DNA of 5,864 nt from the NCBI GenBank assembly GCA_002338895.1, contig DDJH01000087.1, forward strand, positions 10,485 through 16,348. The letters are read 5' to 3'. Positions within the stretch are counted from its first letter, which is position 1. Each line of letters opens with the position of its first letter. Shown here in pieces: positions 5,740 through 5,864 of this stretch. The notes beneath the pieces were generated by a model, which made no database searches, was not told the DNA's origin, and was given only the letters and a program-made list of their open reading frames with translations. The translations under genes and the position numbers were made by a program. The DNA is from Lentisphaeria bacterium UBA1829. GTDB lineage: Bacteria > Verrucomicrobiota > Lentisphaeria > Victivallales > UBA1829.

Positions 5740-5767
5740 AATTTAATACGTTGCTCAAAGAAGTCAA
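5740..5767 (-). promoter_or_regulatory. Candidate sigma70-type promoter of the small ORF and AraC regulator
   Basis: On the minus strand, TTGACT (5767-5762; 5 of 6 to TTGACA) is followed by a 16-base spacer and TAAATT (5745-5740; 4 of 6 to TATAAT). The region downstream is AT-rich, then comes the AAGGAG box. Transcription would start roughly 5733, giving a leader of about 20 bases. Overlapping alternatives for the -10 (TATTAA, TATAAG) exist in the same AT-rich stretch. Confidence 0.5.
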
Positions 5768-5864
5768 ATCATCTTTTTCTCGGGCGGCAAACCTTTACAG
5801 AAAGCGCTCTTTTCCTGCGAAAAAGTTTGCTCCGTGAGAAAAAAAGCGTTCGCATAAATCATTT
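5768..5864. other. Upstream regulatory stretch with inverted repeat
   Basis: This short stretch at the right edge has no supportable gene. It contains GCAAAC (5787-5792) and GTTTGC (5825-5830) as inverted repeats 32 bases apart, and AGCGCT (5803-5808) near the middle. All lie upstream of the -35 box, where activator or repressor sites are common. No known operator consensus is matched. Confidence 0.3.

Noticed and set aside
5737..5742. TATAAT on the plus strand as a promoter
   Set aside because: There is no -35 at the right spacing, and no plus-strand gene follows before the window ends. The AT-rich stretch is better explained as part of the minus-strand promoter.
1..5864. CRISPR arrays, tRNA/rRNA genes, insertion sequences or phage genes
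   Set aside because: I saw no regularly spaced direct repeats, no tRNA- or rRNA-like sequences, and no transposase, integrase or terminal inverted repeats in any frame.

Overview
The window most resembles a carbohydrate-foraging member of the Lentisphaerota (Victivallis-like), at moderate confidence. It combines three things that recur together in that phylum: AraC-family regulators with an N-terminal cupin, a pseudopilin-like secreted protein with the FTLIELLVV leader and a C-terminal H-Xn-DG motif, and a very large secreted clan GH-A glycosidase-like protein. Base composition is moderately GC-rich in genes and AT-rich between them.

Layout, left to right. Positions 1-101 (+) are the last 32 codons of an AraC-type regulator whose body lies outside the window. 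Positions 102-418 hold no gene I can support, but contain several inverted repeats, including a strong hairpin at 347-378. All remaining genes are on the minus strand, so transcription runs right to left: a small membrane-protein ORF (5518-5715), an AraC-family regulator (4523-5397), a pseudopilin-like protein (3667-4413) and a secreted glycoside hydrolase (515-3628). A plausible promoter precedes the small ORF (5740-5767), and a TATAAT box lies 5' of the pseudopilin gene (4455-4460). Only 38 bases separate the pseudopilin gene from the hydrolase, so these two are probably one operon. The simplest model is a local sugar-responsive regulator controlling surface or secreted glycan-degrading products. 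The glycan is not identifiable from the sequence.

The main result is that two of the four complete minus-strand genes carry coding interruptions. The AraC regulator is split by a -1 frame change at a run of six T (5173-5178); joining the frames gives a normal 291-residue protein. The glycosidase has an in-frame TAG at 515-517, followed in the same frame by 31 codons that read like the missing last strands of its C-terminal beta domain and end in TGA at 419-421. These could be assembly errors, locus decay, phase variation or recoding. The sequence alone cannot decide, but both junctions are precisely located and testable.
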